Origin: Rhyzopertha dominica
Lineage: Eukaryota; Arthropoda; Insecta; Coleoptera; Bostrichidae
Reading direction: 5' to 3'
NCBI GenBank assembly: GCA_025024175.1
Contig: QCXZ01000003.1
Location: 34,248,257 to 34,312,256, forward strand
Length of the DNA stretch: 64,000 nucleotides
Part shown: in pieces, positions 1 through 13,693 of the stretch
Layout: each line of letters begins with the position of its first letter
Position numbering within the stretch: the stretch's first letter is position 1
Notes under the pieces: generated by a model
Database searches by the model: none
Seen by the model: the letters and a program-made list of their open reading frames with translations, nothing else
Told to the model about the DNA's origin: nothing
Translations under genes and position numbers: made by a program

Positions 1-840
1 AATATAATTTCGGTTTGTAGTACTTACTAAATAACACGAAAGCATGTAAAATATTTAGACTATAATTTTGCTCTGAACAGTGAGTGTTATTGTGTATGTT
101 TAAGAGGTTTACATTCCTTCGTATTATTTAATAAGTATTGCAAACTAAAATTAAATTTAGATGCAGTCTGTTCTTAAAAAACAACCTAAAAGAAGTGCTG
201 TAAAGATTACACGTTTCTTTCCCATTATAACGAGAATATCCAGGGACCCAATCCATTACAATTTGCTGGTACAAATTGTAATGCTCTACATATGTATTTA
301 ATATATTGTGTTATATTTAGTTACATTGTAACTAAATGTAATTTGTATTGTTTGTAATACTTGCTAAGTAAAGCGAAGGAGTGTAAAATATTCGTTTAAA
401 ACTAAAAAATTGCACCTAATACTGAACTCCCTTACGCAGGTTATGACCACTTGCTTTGTTTTGATCCAGGATCTTGACCTACCGCAGCAAAATGGCCGAC
501 ATCTACGTAAGGCTAATAGGGTATTATTTAAATTTATTAGCCTATTTTTTGTTTTTATATATCAATGTATTTCCATGGCAGCCTAACTTTTATAGCAACC
601 AAGCTACCTTTGCTGACTTGTGTGCTAGGTATTTTAATTCTTGAAATGACCTGGTAGTGTTGTGAGAACAATTGTCTTTTCAAATAAACGACAAAAAGAG
701 TTGCCAAAGAAGCAGGTTCCGAAGGTTTTAGTACTGATTTTTAAATATTTGATGATAATTTCCATGCTCACAATACTTTATTTAGGTACTTAATAAACTT
801 TTACATTAAATTAAATGTTCATGGTCGGTTAGGCAATATT
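1..840. other. Unassigned AT-rich sequence
   Basis: No recognisable gene or complete element was seen. The sequence is AT-rich with only short chance reading frames. Its right edge borders the C-terminal end of the transposase relic on the minus strand. Confidence 0.6.
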
Positions 841-1509
841 TTATAATTTCTTGTCTGATACTGGCTTCCAACTCTTGAGGATTTCGTGGTTTTTCTTTGT
901 ACATAGAAGACATTTATTTCCACGACATCCTAACCACCGACCTGGAAAGATGTTCATGTTATCCAGATACATTCAAATCCATCTTATTGGAATCCGACAT
1001 TGCGCTTTGACATTTTTTTTAATCTGGCAATTAATGTACAATGTCAGGTAAAATATTGTCACACTGTAGGTTCAGGTAGATATCTGCTGTTACAAGTATG
1101 GACGTATAATATATGGCTCAAATTTAGTTTCTGAGGATACTGCGTATAAAATGCTGTTTAGTGCTTACAGAATCCTTGTTACCATTCTTCTTCTTTGTAG
1201 AGTTCGTATTTGTTCTTTTTTAATATCCGAACCACCACCACGATTGACAAATATTATTGTCCAATGCAAGATACGTGGCTGACGTAGATGAGTTATCCAT
1301 AACGATAACTAATACATCAAGTGCTCGATCTTTAATAGCTGATTTCGGACGTCCGGGCCCTGGAATATCTTTTAAACGTCCAATTTCTTTGAATTTTTTT
1401 GACTAACTTGGACACTGTAGATTTGACAATATTATTAGATGATGGCTTTGTTAGCTTACTCAATCTCAAAAAAAGGTTTTGATGGATCTAATTCTTCAAA
1501 AATATATCA
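841..1509 (-). pseudogene. Mariner-like (IS630-Tc1-mariner) transposase relic, copy 1
   Basis: This is a broken transposase of the mariner-like type. Read on the minus strand from about 1440, a helix-turn-helix part gives TVSKLVKK, then after a frameshift the linker GRPKSAIKDRALDVL (about 1368-1310), and after another shift VVRILKKNKYELYK (about 1240-1190). The catalytic core is mostly deleted. A C-terminal piece FPGRWLGCRG survives at about 921-951; in this family that motif lies between the second and third catalytic acidic residues. Several frameshifts and stops plus the missing core mean it cannot encode an active enzyme. The same lineage recurs at 16.9-17.7 and 54.1-54.7 kb. A short acidic frame across the hAT insertion (2150-2280, minus strand) may be further upstream sequence but was not recognised. 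The family call rests on motif order read by eye. Confidence 0.7.
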
Positions 1510-1517
1510 TCTTCTGA
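1510..1517 (+). repeat. 8-bp target-site duplication, left (hAT MITE)
   Basis: TCTTCTGA lies directly outside the left inverted terminus and is repeated exactly at 2142-2149 outside the right one. An 8-bp duplication is the hallmark of hAT superfamily insertion. Confidence 0.85.
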
Positions 1518-2141
1518 CAAGGGCGGATCCAGCTTTCAGATGAGGGGGGGGGTCACCTAGTCAGGACGGGCTACAATTTATTAAAATAATCTAATTGAAA
1601 AAGAAATAGCATTTTATTGTTATAAGTTGAAGTAATTTTAATCAAATAGCAAAATTATTTTTTCGTTTTTTATCTTCTTGCGAAACGAATTGTAACTTCA
1701 ATCAACTTCAGTCGCTATGTTTCTCTGAAGGCGCAGTCCAGTTCAAAAACTCAGGAATTCATTGAATGCACAAATTAAACTAACAATAACATGTTGTTTT
1801 TATCTCATTAAAGAAATGAATTCGTTGAGTAATGGTGAAAACAATCAATGATTAATTAATTAAATCGTCACAGGTAAGGCACTAAGGGTTGACATCCAAT
1901 CCAATTCAGTTTCCCCCCAAAACTATGTTGCTGGGAATAAATTGCGATGTTGTGTTTTTTTTAATTAAAAACAGTTAATAGTGCTTTTTGTTCATGCATG
2001 TATGCGCTCGCCATTATTGAAAGTAATTATTTTATGAAATATATCAATTACATTAGAAAAATTATTAGTGGTCAAACTATACCTAGCCCAGACCCAGGGG
2101 GGGTCATGACCCCCATGACCCCCCCCCTGGATCCGCCTTTG
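1518..2141. mobile_element. hAT-type MITE (624 bp)
   Basis: A non-autonomous DNA transposon. The left end reads CAAGGGCGGATCCAG and the right end, on the other strand, CAAAGGCGGATCCAG, so 14 of 15 terminal bases match as inverted repeats. Perfect 8-bp direct repeats TCTTCTGA flank it. The interior is AT-rich with no transposase frame. G-runs and C-runs just inside the ends (about 1544-1553 and 2097-2127) give subterminal inverted repeats. Termini containing GGCGGATCCAG plus an 8-bp duplication fit hAT elements. Intact target duplications suggest a fairly recent insertion, and excision of this unit restores the flanking sequence. Confidence 0.85.
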
Positions 2142-2149
2142 TCTTCTGA
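2142..2149 (+). repeat. 8-bp target-site duplication, right (hAT MITE)
   Basis: TCTTCTGA, identical to 1510-1517. Confidence 0.85.
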
Positions 2150-5100
2150 GTTGATACGTGTATTTTCAAGAATGTCCGAGACCTGCGTCCAATATTCTTC
2201 ATTTAGTTCGTCTTCGTCTAAGACGTCATCTGGGATGGCTGATGAGTAATTATTTATAGGCACAGGCAACACTAACAACTACAGTTAGATGGGTAGTATT
2301 ACAAAATTATACTAAGGTAGCAGACCCACAAGTTGCCCAATAATGGAGAGAGGGAAGGTTACTTTGCGGTCCTTTGAGATTCCTATACAATCCATTTGTA
2401 TAGAGTAGCAAAAGATTTCGGCTACGGTCCGGTACTGCATATTTATGAATCTGCCTTCATACCAATTCAACTTTTTTTTCATAAGCCTGAAAATCATAGA
2501 GATTCATTCTATTGATTATAATTTTCATCTAAAATGTATTCAGCAAATATCCTTTCGGTCTTCTAAACACCTATAGCTCTAGATATACTCTAGCTGGGTT
2601 TCTAACTAGGATACAGTTCTTAAGGCTTATTAATGTAGCAATTGAAGTATACAAGTTAAGTGAAATAATGGGCAGCGTCTCTGTAGTGGTCTTATTCAAA
2701 TAAATGGTATTAATAACAAGTTTTAAGGAAAAACCGCTTCATAATAAAAAAAAGTATGTTTATACTATATGCCATCTGCACACAACTTACTGCGTGCAGA
2801 ATCGTTTCGCTCTTGTTAACGCCGGTCAGTACAGTTTAGGTATAGTACAGGCAGTATGGCTACATGATATAGAACTGGTTTTACCTAACACCTGCTCAGA
2901 ACCGTTCTGCTTGCTTTCGCATAGCAGATCGCAGGATGAGTAAAGAGTTTGTTTGCTCTTCCCTTATAAGTCATAAATTAAATCTGTTACGATATATTTA
3001 AAAATAACTTTTGATTAACTTATTAACCTTTGTAAGTGGCATGAGGAATAACAATCAAAATTTGTCGATTAAGTTTTTCTGAATAAAATATTTCTAACGC
3101 AAACAAATCATTTACCGGCTATTATACACTGGAGTTACGTTCGTCCCTTTATTATTAATTATAAATTATTATTAATATGCTAGTAGCAGTTTTTTTTTTA
3201 TTTTTGGATCCTTATATATGTATATATGTTTTATATTAATTATTATTTCTACCTGATGAGCACTCGTTGTATTCTCCTTCCTATCCATCACAGATTCAGT
3301 TCCCACTAATAGACGATGCCTAACTCATGCAGTCAGTAGCAATACAGTTGCAATTCAAAACTTAACACAACGCCATAACGTCCAATTTTCCTGATTCGTT
3401 TGCGGTTTCGCGGTCAGATGTACGTGAAAATGTAGTATACGTAAATTAACAAAAGAGGGACTATAAACGCAAGCCTCACGTAACAAATGACGATCAGGTT
3501 CTCATGAAGTACGGGCATTGTAGTCATAGTGCCTGACGGCCAATGACCTGATCCTATGCTAACTTATTTAGATACGCTACGTCTAGCTTGTAATTATCGC
3601 TAATATTTTGTCACTGGAATAATTAACGGGTGCCGAATTCTTTTGTCGCATCTGCTTGTTAGAGGTTCAAGAAATAAGTCTCCGCATTTTAACAAGCCGA
3701 AGGTTATTTNATTTATATGTAATCTTGTACAACATAGTATTACTCTCGTACTTATATGTAAATTGTGATCAAGCTGGAATAATGACTCTTATTGTGTTCC
3801 ACCTTTTCAGTACCACATTTATAGAGGTTCCTCTAGATTAAAGAATATTAGTGTTGCCGAGACAAGATTTTGACATTCTCGATCTCTGAAAAAACATAAA
3901 AAAAATTAATTTTTGGTATCGATCTCGATACTCCCTTGCCGAGCTCGAACCGAGAATCTCAAATTTGATATGCATATTGTGGATGGTCAAAATAAATTCG
4001 ATTCTGTATAACATACTAAAAATATTAGTCTTTACTGAAACTAATTTATTTATGGAACACATAAAAACAACTGAAACAGTTTACCTAAAAAATATTTATG
4101 TTATCGGCAATTATAGGTATAAGCTTTCCGCTTAAGTCCGGTATTGTAGGTACATACAGCATCAGATTAATCATAGCTGATTTATCCTCCATATTTGAGC
4201 TTACTGACGTGCTAGAATGTAAGATTGTATGCATTTTCTGCATCATGTAACCATTAAATACGCGGTAAGGTTAACAGGTTCTTATATTATCAAATTGTTA
4301 AATTCTGTCGCATATGTGAATTATTTTAAAGGAGAATTTTTAATACCGTAATGGGCATTTAATTCTGGCTGTATCAGACTACCAATAATCTATATAGGTG
4401 GTTGTGTCCTCTAAATACCTAACTTATTTATGGTAAACAACATTTTATAAAAATAAAGAAAAGGTACAGTCGGGGGGAGAGTATAACAAGCTAAATCTGC
4501 ATTTAACGTTATCAAATAGGTATGAGATTAACACAAAATGTGGTACAATGCATCCAGCAATTGAGTTGATGAATACTGAAGTTCTCATTCATTCATTTAT
4601 AAGGTTCCATCTAATTAACAATACTTACTCTCATTAAACACATTGCTTGTACGATATAATGCTACAAATTGCTTTGACTGAATTAATTGGAATATAATTA
4701 TGAACTTTACTTTTCTGGGTTCACTAATAGATCAATAAAAACAAAAGTTTGTGTGCAGTTTATCTGCACAATTTTTCATTTCCGTAGGTACTAAATGTTT
4801 AGGGCGACTATCTGCTTGCTATTTATTCCTTGATTCATACCCTTCATATCACCATATCAATAGTGTAGTTTACTATTACAGTACCATAAAACTTTAGATG
4901 TAAATCGACTACTTTCTGAAAAAAATTCTGGCTTTATACAAGTACGCATTTTTAAAGAATATCAACGATGAACAAAATATTAATTTTTTTGTAATTTATT
5001 GAATTTGCTGCAAAATCTAGATCTCGTCTCAAAAATTCGAGATTAAAAAAAAATTCCCCTCTTAACGGCAACACTGTACAAAATGTACCAAATAGAGCAA

Positions 5101-8100
5101 TAACACTAGATTGCTTGCATAAAAATAATACCATTTAATAGTAACATGCTTGCTGTACTAACTAAATACCTGATAAAAGTGTAGAGTGCACCCAATCAAC
5201 GTGAGGTAAGGGAGACATTGCTTCCCATAGATGATTCCAAAACAACCCGTGTTTCAGAGTCTAAACCAAAGACGTCTTTGATTAAACTTGCTGCCTGCAA
5301 CAATACGTTGTTCAACTGCAAATTCCTACCGATTAAGCATATTGTAAAATTATTAAGTTTGACTATAAGCATAAATTTGTTGCCCAGTGTTATGACAGAG
5401 CGACTGTCGTTACAAGACACTTTGAGACGACCTCGAGGTAAAGAACAAATAATGTGGCTTTCGCGTATTCATTGCCTATTGTGGTGCACAGGTTTTATGG
5501 CGAACATTGAAAACATTTTGTGAAAATCGGTAATGAGGTATCTGGAAGTAGCCTTACGAACTACTATGTAAGTTGGAATGATCTGTAAGAACAGAAGCTA
5601 GAACACAGATTGCGCATAATTAGCGTTTACTGCGATTATTATTATAAGGTTTTGTTTTACCTATATAACGATTGCGAACTGACAATAGTCGGAAATTGCA
5701 TTCTTCCATATGCGTTTAATTTTAATAATAGACTAAAATGAGCTAATTAGCACGAGACTTGGGGATATTTTAAATTTTACCGAACTGTATTTACTATATT
5801 TTATTTTAAAAAAAGAATTAATTAAAGGAATGTCGAAAATCTTAGCTTTTAAGAAAAAGTAAAAGTATTCTTTAAAAGGGAAACGAACAATTGGGCTGTG
5901 GTGTAATTAGATAAGTCTTTTAAAATTGTTTTCCGTTCTTAAACCTTCTCCACATGCTATGGATACACATCAGTTATTGGTATATTCCAATAATAAATGA
6001 CGTGTTTTCACAAAGGCTTGAGATATAAATATTGTTATAAACAAATACTGTTCGGGGTCGATATTTTTTTTCAAATTTTTTGCATAATGTGGAAAGACAA
6101 TTTTTTCTGAATTGCTTAACTTTTTTGCATTTGTAGGTTGATGTTTTAGATCGGCGCCATCTAGCATTTTAATTTTAAAAAAGCGTATCATTTTGAACAA
6201 TCATATACCGGTCTTACCAGCATAATAATTATAGGATGCTTCTAACTTAAAGAGACCTTAGATTCGCACATTTCGATTAAAATTTTCGTATTTTTCGTTT
6301 TATTTTAACTACATTCCTAAACCTATGTGACAGGCGATATGATATCATTACCGAAACATTTCCATTAGTTGCAGCGTAAATAATCGATCTCCTTATACTT
6401 TTTTCCTTATATTTTTGTTTTTATTTGCTGCAATGCATGCCACGCACAGCTATTAACCCATAGTCACTAACTAAGCAGGGTTCTATATGAAATCAAAGGT
6501 GCACCTAATTCATGCTGCAACACCTGACGATACCAGTGGCTCTGAATAAAATATGTCTTAACCAGAATGGATATGCGCTTAGGTATATGTCTAAAAAGAA
6601 ATATTCCAATTCAATGGATGGTAGGCACAGATATATTGGAATCCCCAGACTGAAATGAGATTTTTTTCATCTATGTCAAAAAACAATACTGTTACATCAA
6701 AATTATTGCACTAAATGATACTATGTGTGAATATCTTATGCTGATCTGAATGTGCCGTCAATTACATATTAGTAGCAAGAGTACATTAACCTTATATGGT
6801 ACTAGTAATGAATAACTATTAGCTGTAAGAGTGTGTTGCCGTGTTAGTTAACGTGGTTTTCTTCCGCTGACATTGTGGTTTTTAGCAAATTATGTTTTCC
6901 GGACGCAGTCGATGTAGGGGGTCTCGCTGAATGAAAAACCACTTTGTTTAATTGTTCTAACTAACCCATCACTAATTACGCAAATTGAACGTAAAAACGT
7001 ATTGTTACAAAAATTACCGCCAGTTATCCGTTTGTTTAATGCATTCCTGTTTAGACAGCTCAGCCCGTCTACATGCCGCTACAGTTAATAGATGTCATTA
7101 TGACAATTATCTTTCTCCGGGTAATTATGCATGTATTGTAATGCACAGGAAATGATTTTTTTAAATGAACTCGCCCACATGTGTAACCCAGCTTAAATGT
7201 CTAACAATGGCCCATTAGGTATCAGATATAGGTTTAGCTTTCACATTGTTGTCGTCTGTGCTCTCAATAACACTTTTAGTTGTTAGATGCTATCTCCTAA
7301 TCATGGGGACACATTAAAAACTTTCACACAAAAATAGTTACGTATTATTCTGATAGAATAGCTCGTCTGACTAGGAAATTTAGGTCGTCTTAATATGGGA
7401 CTTTGGAGAAAATAATTATAAATGTGTGGCTTCGATTTTATATTTAACCCACGTTCCTCAACATTTAATGATATTATAATTCCGTTTATGACACGGATAT
7501 CGAAACTAAATTGTTGAAGTATATTGAAAGAGTCAGGGTGCATTTCTCTTGATCATTGATTGGCATTCGTGTTTATAATTAAAGAAAAGTACTTATACAT
7601 TCTTAATTAATTGTATAATTGTGGGATTTGAAAGTATGTCGTACATGTCCCAAATGGAAACAAACAGCACTAAATTATATATGTGATTAAATAAATAAAA
7701 ACAATTAAAAATATAGTTGCCTTACTATGTAATAAACAAAATATCAGTTGATACTCTACTGGCTGTAGAGAGGGGCGAGGGTGACGGGGTATTGCCCCAC
7801 CTGTCTAATGTATCAACCTTTACTACTCTTAATCCAGCCAGACACCTTTTTATTCACAAATTAACAAGAAATCTCTAAGAAATCGTTCTCCATCTTCTAA
7901 AGATTTCAAAGAAGCTGTTGAAGAATATTTTGCAAGGTTACCAAACACGTTATTCTTTTCTGGCGGTATCAGACAAGTTGTATANTAAAGCAATTGTTAC
8001 TTACAATGTGATCGTATCTAAAAGGGCAATTAAAGATTACCCTTATAAATGCTTTGGTACGCAAACACAGAAACAAGGAACCCATTACGAATTTCTTATT

Positions 8101-10231
8101 TAAACTAGAATAATACTTATAGGTATGAGTTATGTGAAATGCATTTCAGCTAATTACAAAATTTAATTTAAAAGTTAATTTTCTGTTTACATTTAAGAAT
8201 GAGCGGCGTTTCCTTAGTAGCTGGTCGTTACTTGGAATCGCCGCTATCGGTAAATGTGCGTTCGACGATAAGTGACTACTGTATCTATACCTACGTTCCA
8301 GATTCTCACTTTCTTGAACGAGCAATTTAACACATAATATTGGGCCATGGTCTTCACAGCATTCATTTCATTTGTATAATAATCACTTTTGAAACTTTGA
8401 TCCGCCGAATGGAATTGTACACACATGAAAACAATGGAAGCCATACAACTGTTAATTACTAGCGTGGTATTTTGTCACTGGGGATCTAATGGCTCTTCTA
8501 ATTCGATTTCCGAATATATTCAAGCCTCCATCCCAGATTTCATCTGTTTGCACTAATAATGTAGGCAATAGTATCCCGTGAGAAACGCCAACGTNACTTA
8601 TAAAGGAACAATAGCACGTATTTTAATAGGTATAACCATCTCTGTTGAAAATAATATCGTGATTATGAGATCATCCTTCTCTTTTATGCGGCACTGCGGC
8701 CTACCATAACTTACCAATAATTGCTAACCGCAAATGCTACGGTCGGCATTCGAAGGCGGAAAACTCGAGCAATTATGCGATAAAGCTCATGAACTCACCT
8801 GTAACAGAACCAAGTGGTAGTATAGATGACTACAAGCAGCATCAGAATAGTGAAGTAACCAGGTATGCCATCTTCAAATTTCTGTATTTTATTCATATTG
8901 CCTCTCAAATTGTTCAGTTTATATTTCGTATCGGTTTTGGGAATGGGTCATATTTGCGACGTTCGAGGGGGTAGGTTCTTAAGTGGACGAGAAACAGATG
9001 CGCTTCAGTTTCAGTGTGTTCCTTCAACTGTTCACAGGTTAGTACTGTTTCAATTTTTAATTTTTATTGTTTGTCTCCTTTTTTCAATCACATTATGTAA
9101 TTAGTTTTAAACAAGCACCATTGTCAAAAATAATTCAGTTGTTTAACTGAAACAGTCTGTTAATTAATTAATTAGGATAAATGCTGTATTTGGAGTCCAC
9201 GGTAACATTGTAAGCTATGCTGCTGTTGTAGTCCGTTTTTTTAAAAACTATTTATGTCATTTTCTTAACTGTGTTCTCGCATTCTTTGATTAGCTGTATC
9301 CACGCAGCAATAGTTATACGTGATGCTTGAAAGTGTGATGTTAGAGCCTTGATGAATGAACTAATATTTTCTCCCGTGCTGGGCAAACATCTGGTAAAAG
9401 AAAAACCAAGATTTTTGCACCAAACCATTCAACTATATAGCTGAGTTGCCTCCCGCATGGGACCTCAGTACCTGCTGACCATAGTCGGCTATGCTAACAA
9501 AAATCTCTTCAGTTTTGAATCTTGAGAGTGAAAGTGATATCGAACACAGATCTAGAATTGGCAGTTCATTCATTGTGTTAAATAACAATTTTCAGCAGCA
9601 TTGCTACAATTTGTTAACCCTCCAAATTTGATCTTGTTTAGTAATAAATTAGTTGTTTTGAGATTGTTTTCGTATTATTTATGATTACATCAAATCTCCC
9701 TATTTACGTGAGTAACCAGTGGATCGAAGGTAGGTTTAATTAAAATAACACAACGTAGGTAAGTACTGGACGATCACATTTCAATCGAAATCTCTACGAA
9801 CCTGGGTATGTTACATTACAATAGAGACTCTTTGAAACGGTTGAATTCTTAATGGTGTTCCATCCAGGGAACAAATATCATCAAATGCATTCCTAACTAA
9901 CTTTAAAAAATGCCATCACACATAATTATTAGTGTAGGGACACCTTTTTGTTCTAGTTCTTCTTCTTTTAGTAAATGCTTGCTTACAAGCTGACATTATT
10001 AGTTACGACCCATTATAAGTATGTTTACATACAATGGCTGTGGTATCTAACGTAATGTATTGCGATGGCTCCAGTCAGTAACTAAGTAAAAATATACAAC
10101 GATCAAAAGCAGCTTAAAAGAGCGTTTTGGTAATGTACATTTCAAAATAAGAAACACCGTTTGCTTTCTATCAGCATAAAAGAAATGCCTGTTTTGTCTT
10201 TTACAAAGGAAAAGCTGCATTTTGAATTTTA
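2150..10231. other. Unassigned AT-rich intergenic or intronic sequence
   Basis: About 8 kb without a gene I can support. Open stretches were examined at 2150-2280 (minus, acidic), 2312-2497 (minus), 2704-2943 (plus, 79 codons), 5218-5523 (plus, 101 codons, with a competing minus frame), 7301-7543 (minus) and 8865-9104 (plus). None showed a recognisable domain, and none has convincing splice sites around it. Slightly more GC-rich islands lie at about 2770-2960, 3400-3600 and 5200-5480 and could be conserved noncoding DNA or eroded exons. Single unresolved bases occur at 3710, 7985 and 8595. Confidence 0.5.
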
Positions 10232-10935
10232 TACAGGGCGTAACTTTTTATTTGAAATCGTAACATAGTGGTTTAAATGGGAAAGTTTCTTGATTTTTCG
10301 AGAAGAATTTGATAGTGTTTACAATCTGTCAAAGATATTGACTACAAGTTTGTTATTTTAAATAGAACGACCCCACTTTTTCTAGCGCATTCGATTCACC
10401 ACGTCAAATTAAACAAAAAAGTGTTAAGATACCAACACCCTATAGTATTTTTGAGATATTTCAGGTAATATGATTTGTGTTCACGGAACAGTCTACAACA
10501 GCTAACTTTTTTATTTGAAATCATAGAATGATGTTCAATTGTTTTTTTTTGTAAACACCATCGAATTCTTCTAAAAAAAATCGAGAAACTTTCCGATTTA
10601 AACCACTATGTTACGATTTTAAATAACAATGTTAGCTATTGTAGACAGTTTCGTGAACACAAATCATATTACCTGAAATATCTAAAAAAAATGATGTAGG
10701 GTAGTGGTACCTCAGTACTTTTTTGTTTAATTTGGCGTGGTGAATCGAATGCGCTAGAAAAGTGGCGTCGCTCTATTTAAAATAACAAACTTGTAGTCAA
10801 TATCTTTGACAGATGATGTTCAATTGTTTTCAAATTATTCTCTAAAAATCAAGAAACTTTCCCATTTAAAGCACTATTTTGCGATTTCATATAAAAAAGT
10901 TAGCTATTGTAGACTATTAACATGAACACCTTGTA
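10232..10935. mobile_element. Palindromic MITE with TACAGGG/TACAAGG termini
   Basis: The whole 704-bp unit is an imperfect palindrome. Sequence read forward at 10242-10505 recurs as reverse complement at about 10551-10920. For example, the block around the BspDI-like string GCATTCGATTCACCACG (10386-10402) reappears inverted near 10737-10753. A shorter inner block (10501-10545) pairs with 10595-10640. The ends are TACAGGGCGTAAC and, inverted, TACAAGGTGTTC, with TA next to both ends. No coding capacity was seen. Palindromic layout with TA-flanked termini fits a Tc1/mariner-type or fold-back MITE; the superfamily is inferred. Confidence 0.7.
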
Positions 10936-13693
10936 TATTCACAACAATTGATTAGATGTAGCAGTCAAAAGTTGAAATGAATACTTTTAATTTTGTCAGT
11001 GTTTTATGTGATTACCTATATCTATCCGAAAACATATTATGTTACTGTTAAATCAGTTACCAAGCTTTCGATATATTTTATTCCTTTATGAAGGTTTACA
11101 ATAAATTATACTGTAGTTATCTAATAATTATGACAAAATTTAAATTTAACTTACGTGAAAAGTGAGGTTATGAAATATTAGCAATCTTCATCGACAAAGA
11201 ATGTCACGGCTGTCCACGAAAAATTTTCTTCGGCGCCAAAAATGACGTGATAATATGAACAGAGCTCCACTACTACAACAACCAAGGATAACAAAATCAC
11301 CAACTAATTAGTCAGAGAGACATCTGTGAAGTTATTGTTGTTATCACTGTTATATTTATCAAAAAGCACCAAATAAAATACTTTGTTTTACTGGCTAGGA
11401 TTTTTTGATAATAGTGAAAATCAAACAAATAATCAAACTCAAGACAATGGTTAGCTATCAGGCTATCACTATATTTCAACTCTTACACAACTGTAGTTTT
11501 CTCACCTAAGCTAAGGGGCATGTAGCCTGTCTTGGTTAATTGCAGTTTGTTAATTAAAATGTTGTGTATTTTATACTTTTTATATTTTGACGATTCTAAA
11601 TCTCAATGTTTTCTTCATTACCGTTGATGACATGCCGTGATATTATGTATCGACGAAAACTGATAATGTTTCATAATTTCACTTTTCATTTCATGCAACT
11701 TAAATTGAATTTTTGTTATAATCATTATATAACTACGATATAATTCACTGTATACATGTAGAATATAATATTCCGAAAGCGTGGTACATAAATTAAGAGC
11801 TCTCATTTCAACCCAGTCCATTGTTTTGCCCTCAACTGAACCTTCTTAAAACTACTAATATTTACTTATATAAGCGTTCCTCCTTTCAGAACCTTGTCAG
11901 TTCATTCTTAAGCGTACATTGTATTACTGTACTGTAAACTAAAAATCGTTTTGCTGTAGTAAATGATTGTAATAAGTAATTGATATTTATTTATAAATAA
12001 CAACTGACATTAATTAATACCTCCAGACTTATTGATATAAAAATCCTTGCATATCAGTAACACTGATATTCAGTAAACTAAGAATATTTTAAATACAGGT
12101 ACTACAAATAATGTCGGGAACGCTGGTAAAATCCAAATTGTGTCCATATCAGTACCTACTTTGTCTAAAACTTAGATGTTGAAAAAATTGTTTGCCATGT
12201 ACACGGCGAAATAAAAGACCTTCACATTTATTCAGCGCATATTTTTAAAAGGCTATTGGACTTTGAGTTGCTGTGGCTTGCTATATGCCCTTAAACAATT
12301 AAAGGGAACGTCTGTTTTAATAGTTATTTAGGTACAACTGCATTTTTTCGAATGTATATTAGGCTTTGAAATCCTGTTTGTTTGAAATAAAGTCACGAAC
12401 AGATTGTAAATGCTCGGGGTCCTATCATCAAGGTGTAAGGAAACAGGGTCAACGCCATTCGCGCGGTAATCGAAATGTAACGTGAAGGAGGAATATGCGA
12501 TATATTTAGTAATGCCGTGGCCATTTACATTCAAACGGCACTCGTATACGGTATAACACACATATAACATACCCAATTAGTGTGCACTTAATATTCATTA
12601 CACAGTAAGACAAATCAGCTTCAAACGCTGATAAAAACTTTAGTTTTACATGACAAATAGTTGGACTACTGAAGGGGTCACTAGAATATTAAAGACATTT
12701 AGTTTTTATTGCATGGCCTCGCCTTCATGCATAACAATGGATTTGGAAAATAGCCGTTTGCAACTTTTATATAAATGTAGAATCCAAAGGAGACGTTGCT
12801 GGAATTTTAAGTTTTCCGTACGCCGCGGCCAATTTCTAATTTCTGTTTGTTCCGTTTCACAACCAGTACCTGCATTCTTCGAGGATGAAATAAGGCAAGC
12901 CTTACTCAAAATTATACTCCCATTAGCAAGTGATAATTAGAATAATCGGTTTAATTAGTGGCGAAGTGTCATCCTTTCATTAACATCGTTAGATTTCGTC
13001 ATGCGTGCGTGTCACTTTAGAATTTAAATAAACAGTTACTGTTTATATAGCACTGGGAAAATCTGAGGCAACTGCGTGCTTTCCTACAAGGTAACCCAAC
13101 ACAAATGGTAAACCACTACAAATAACGGCATATTAAACAATCAGTCAAACACATACCTGTCTTGCAGATTTCTAGAAACCTGTTTCACATTAGTTGTTTA
13201 CAGGATGCTGGCGTTTTAATAATCAGCAGTACTAATATAACTGACCTGCATCACCAAAACATAGCCAAGATATAGTGATTAATCATTATCACACGTTAAT
13301 CTATCCTGAAAAGAGTGATGAAATAAAATTACATGAGCGGTCCGGTATAGGTTTATGTATTTATTACCAGTTTGGTTTATTTGCAGAAACTGACTCTGTA
13401 GTCGAGTACATTAATCCGAAAATACGTGTTTGCTGTGCAAAAGGTCGGGTAGTTGATTTTTTGATATGTTGTTAGTGCTGAGCATATATCGCTAAATCCA
13501 GCTTTACGACTTTTAGTGTTTACAAAACATCAAACTTTTTTGCCTTTCCTTGAGTTTTACAAAACAAAATACATTCTTTTCAAAACTGAAGAGTGAGAGC
13601 AGACTTTCAAGAATAATGTTATCTTACAATAAAAAAAAGTTCATCTGTTTTTGCTTTTAGTGCAAAAGCCATGTCAATTTTACTACCTTATAT
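10936..13693. other. Unassigned AT-rich sequence
   Basis: No supported gene. The longest frames (11618-11821 minus, 12328-12576 minus, 12650-12940 plus with a competing minus frame) showed no recognisable domain. A modest GC rise at 12780-12860 was noted. Confidence 0.5.

Noticed and set aside
3917..3960. Minus-strand CGGTTCGAGCTC as a tRNA-derived SINE promoter
   Set aside because: The B-box match is partial, no A box is visible at the right distance, and the neighbouring GTATCGA-TCGATAC palindrome explains the look of the region.
5218..5523. 101-codon plus-strand frame as a gene or exon
   Set aside because: There is no recognisable domain, a competing minus-strand frame covers the same bases, and splice or promoter context is not convincing.
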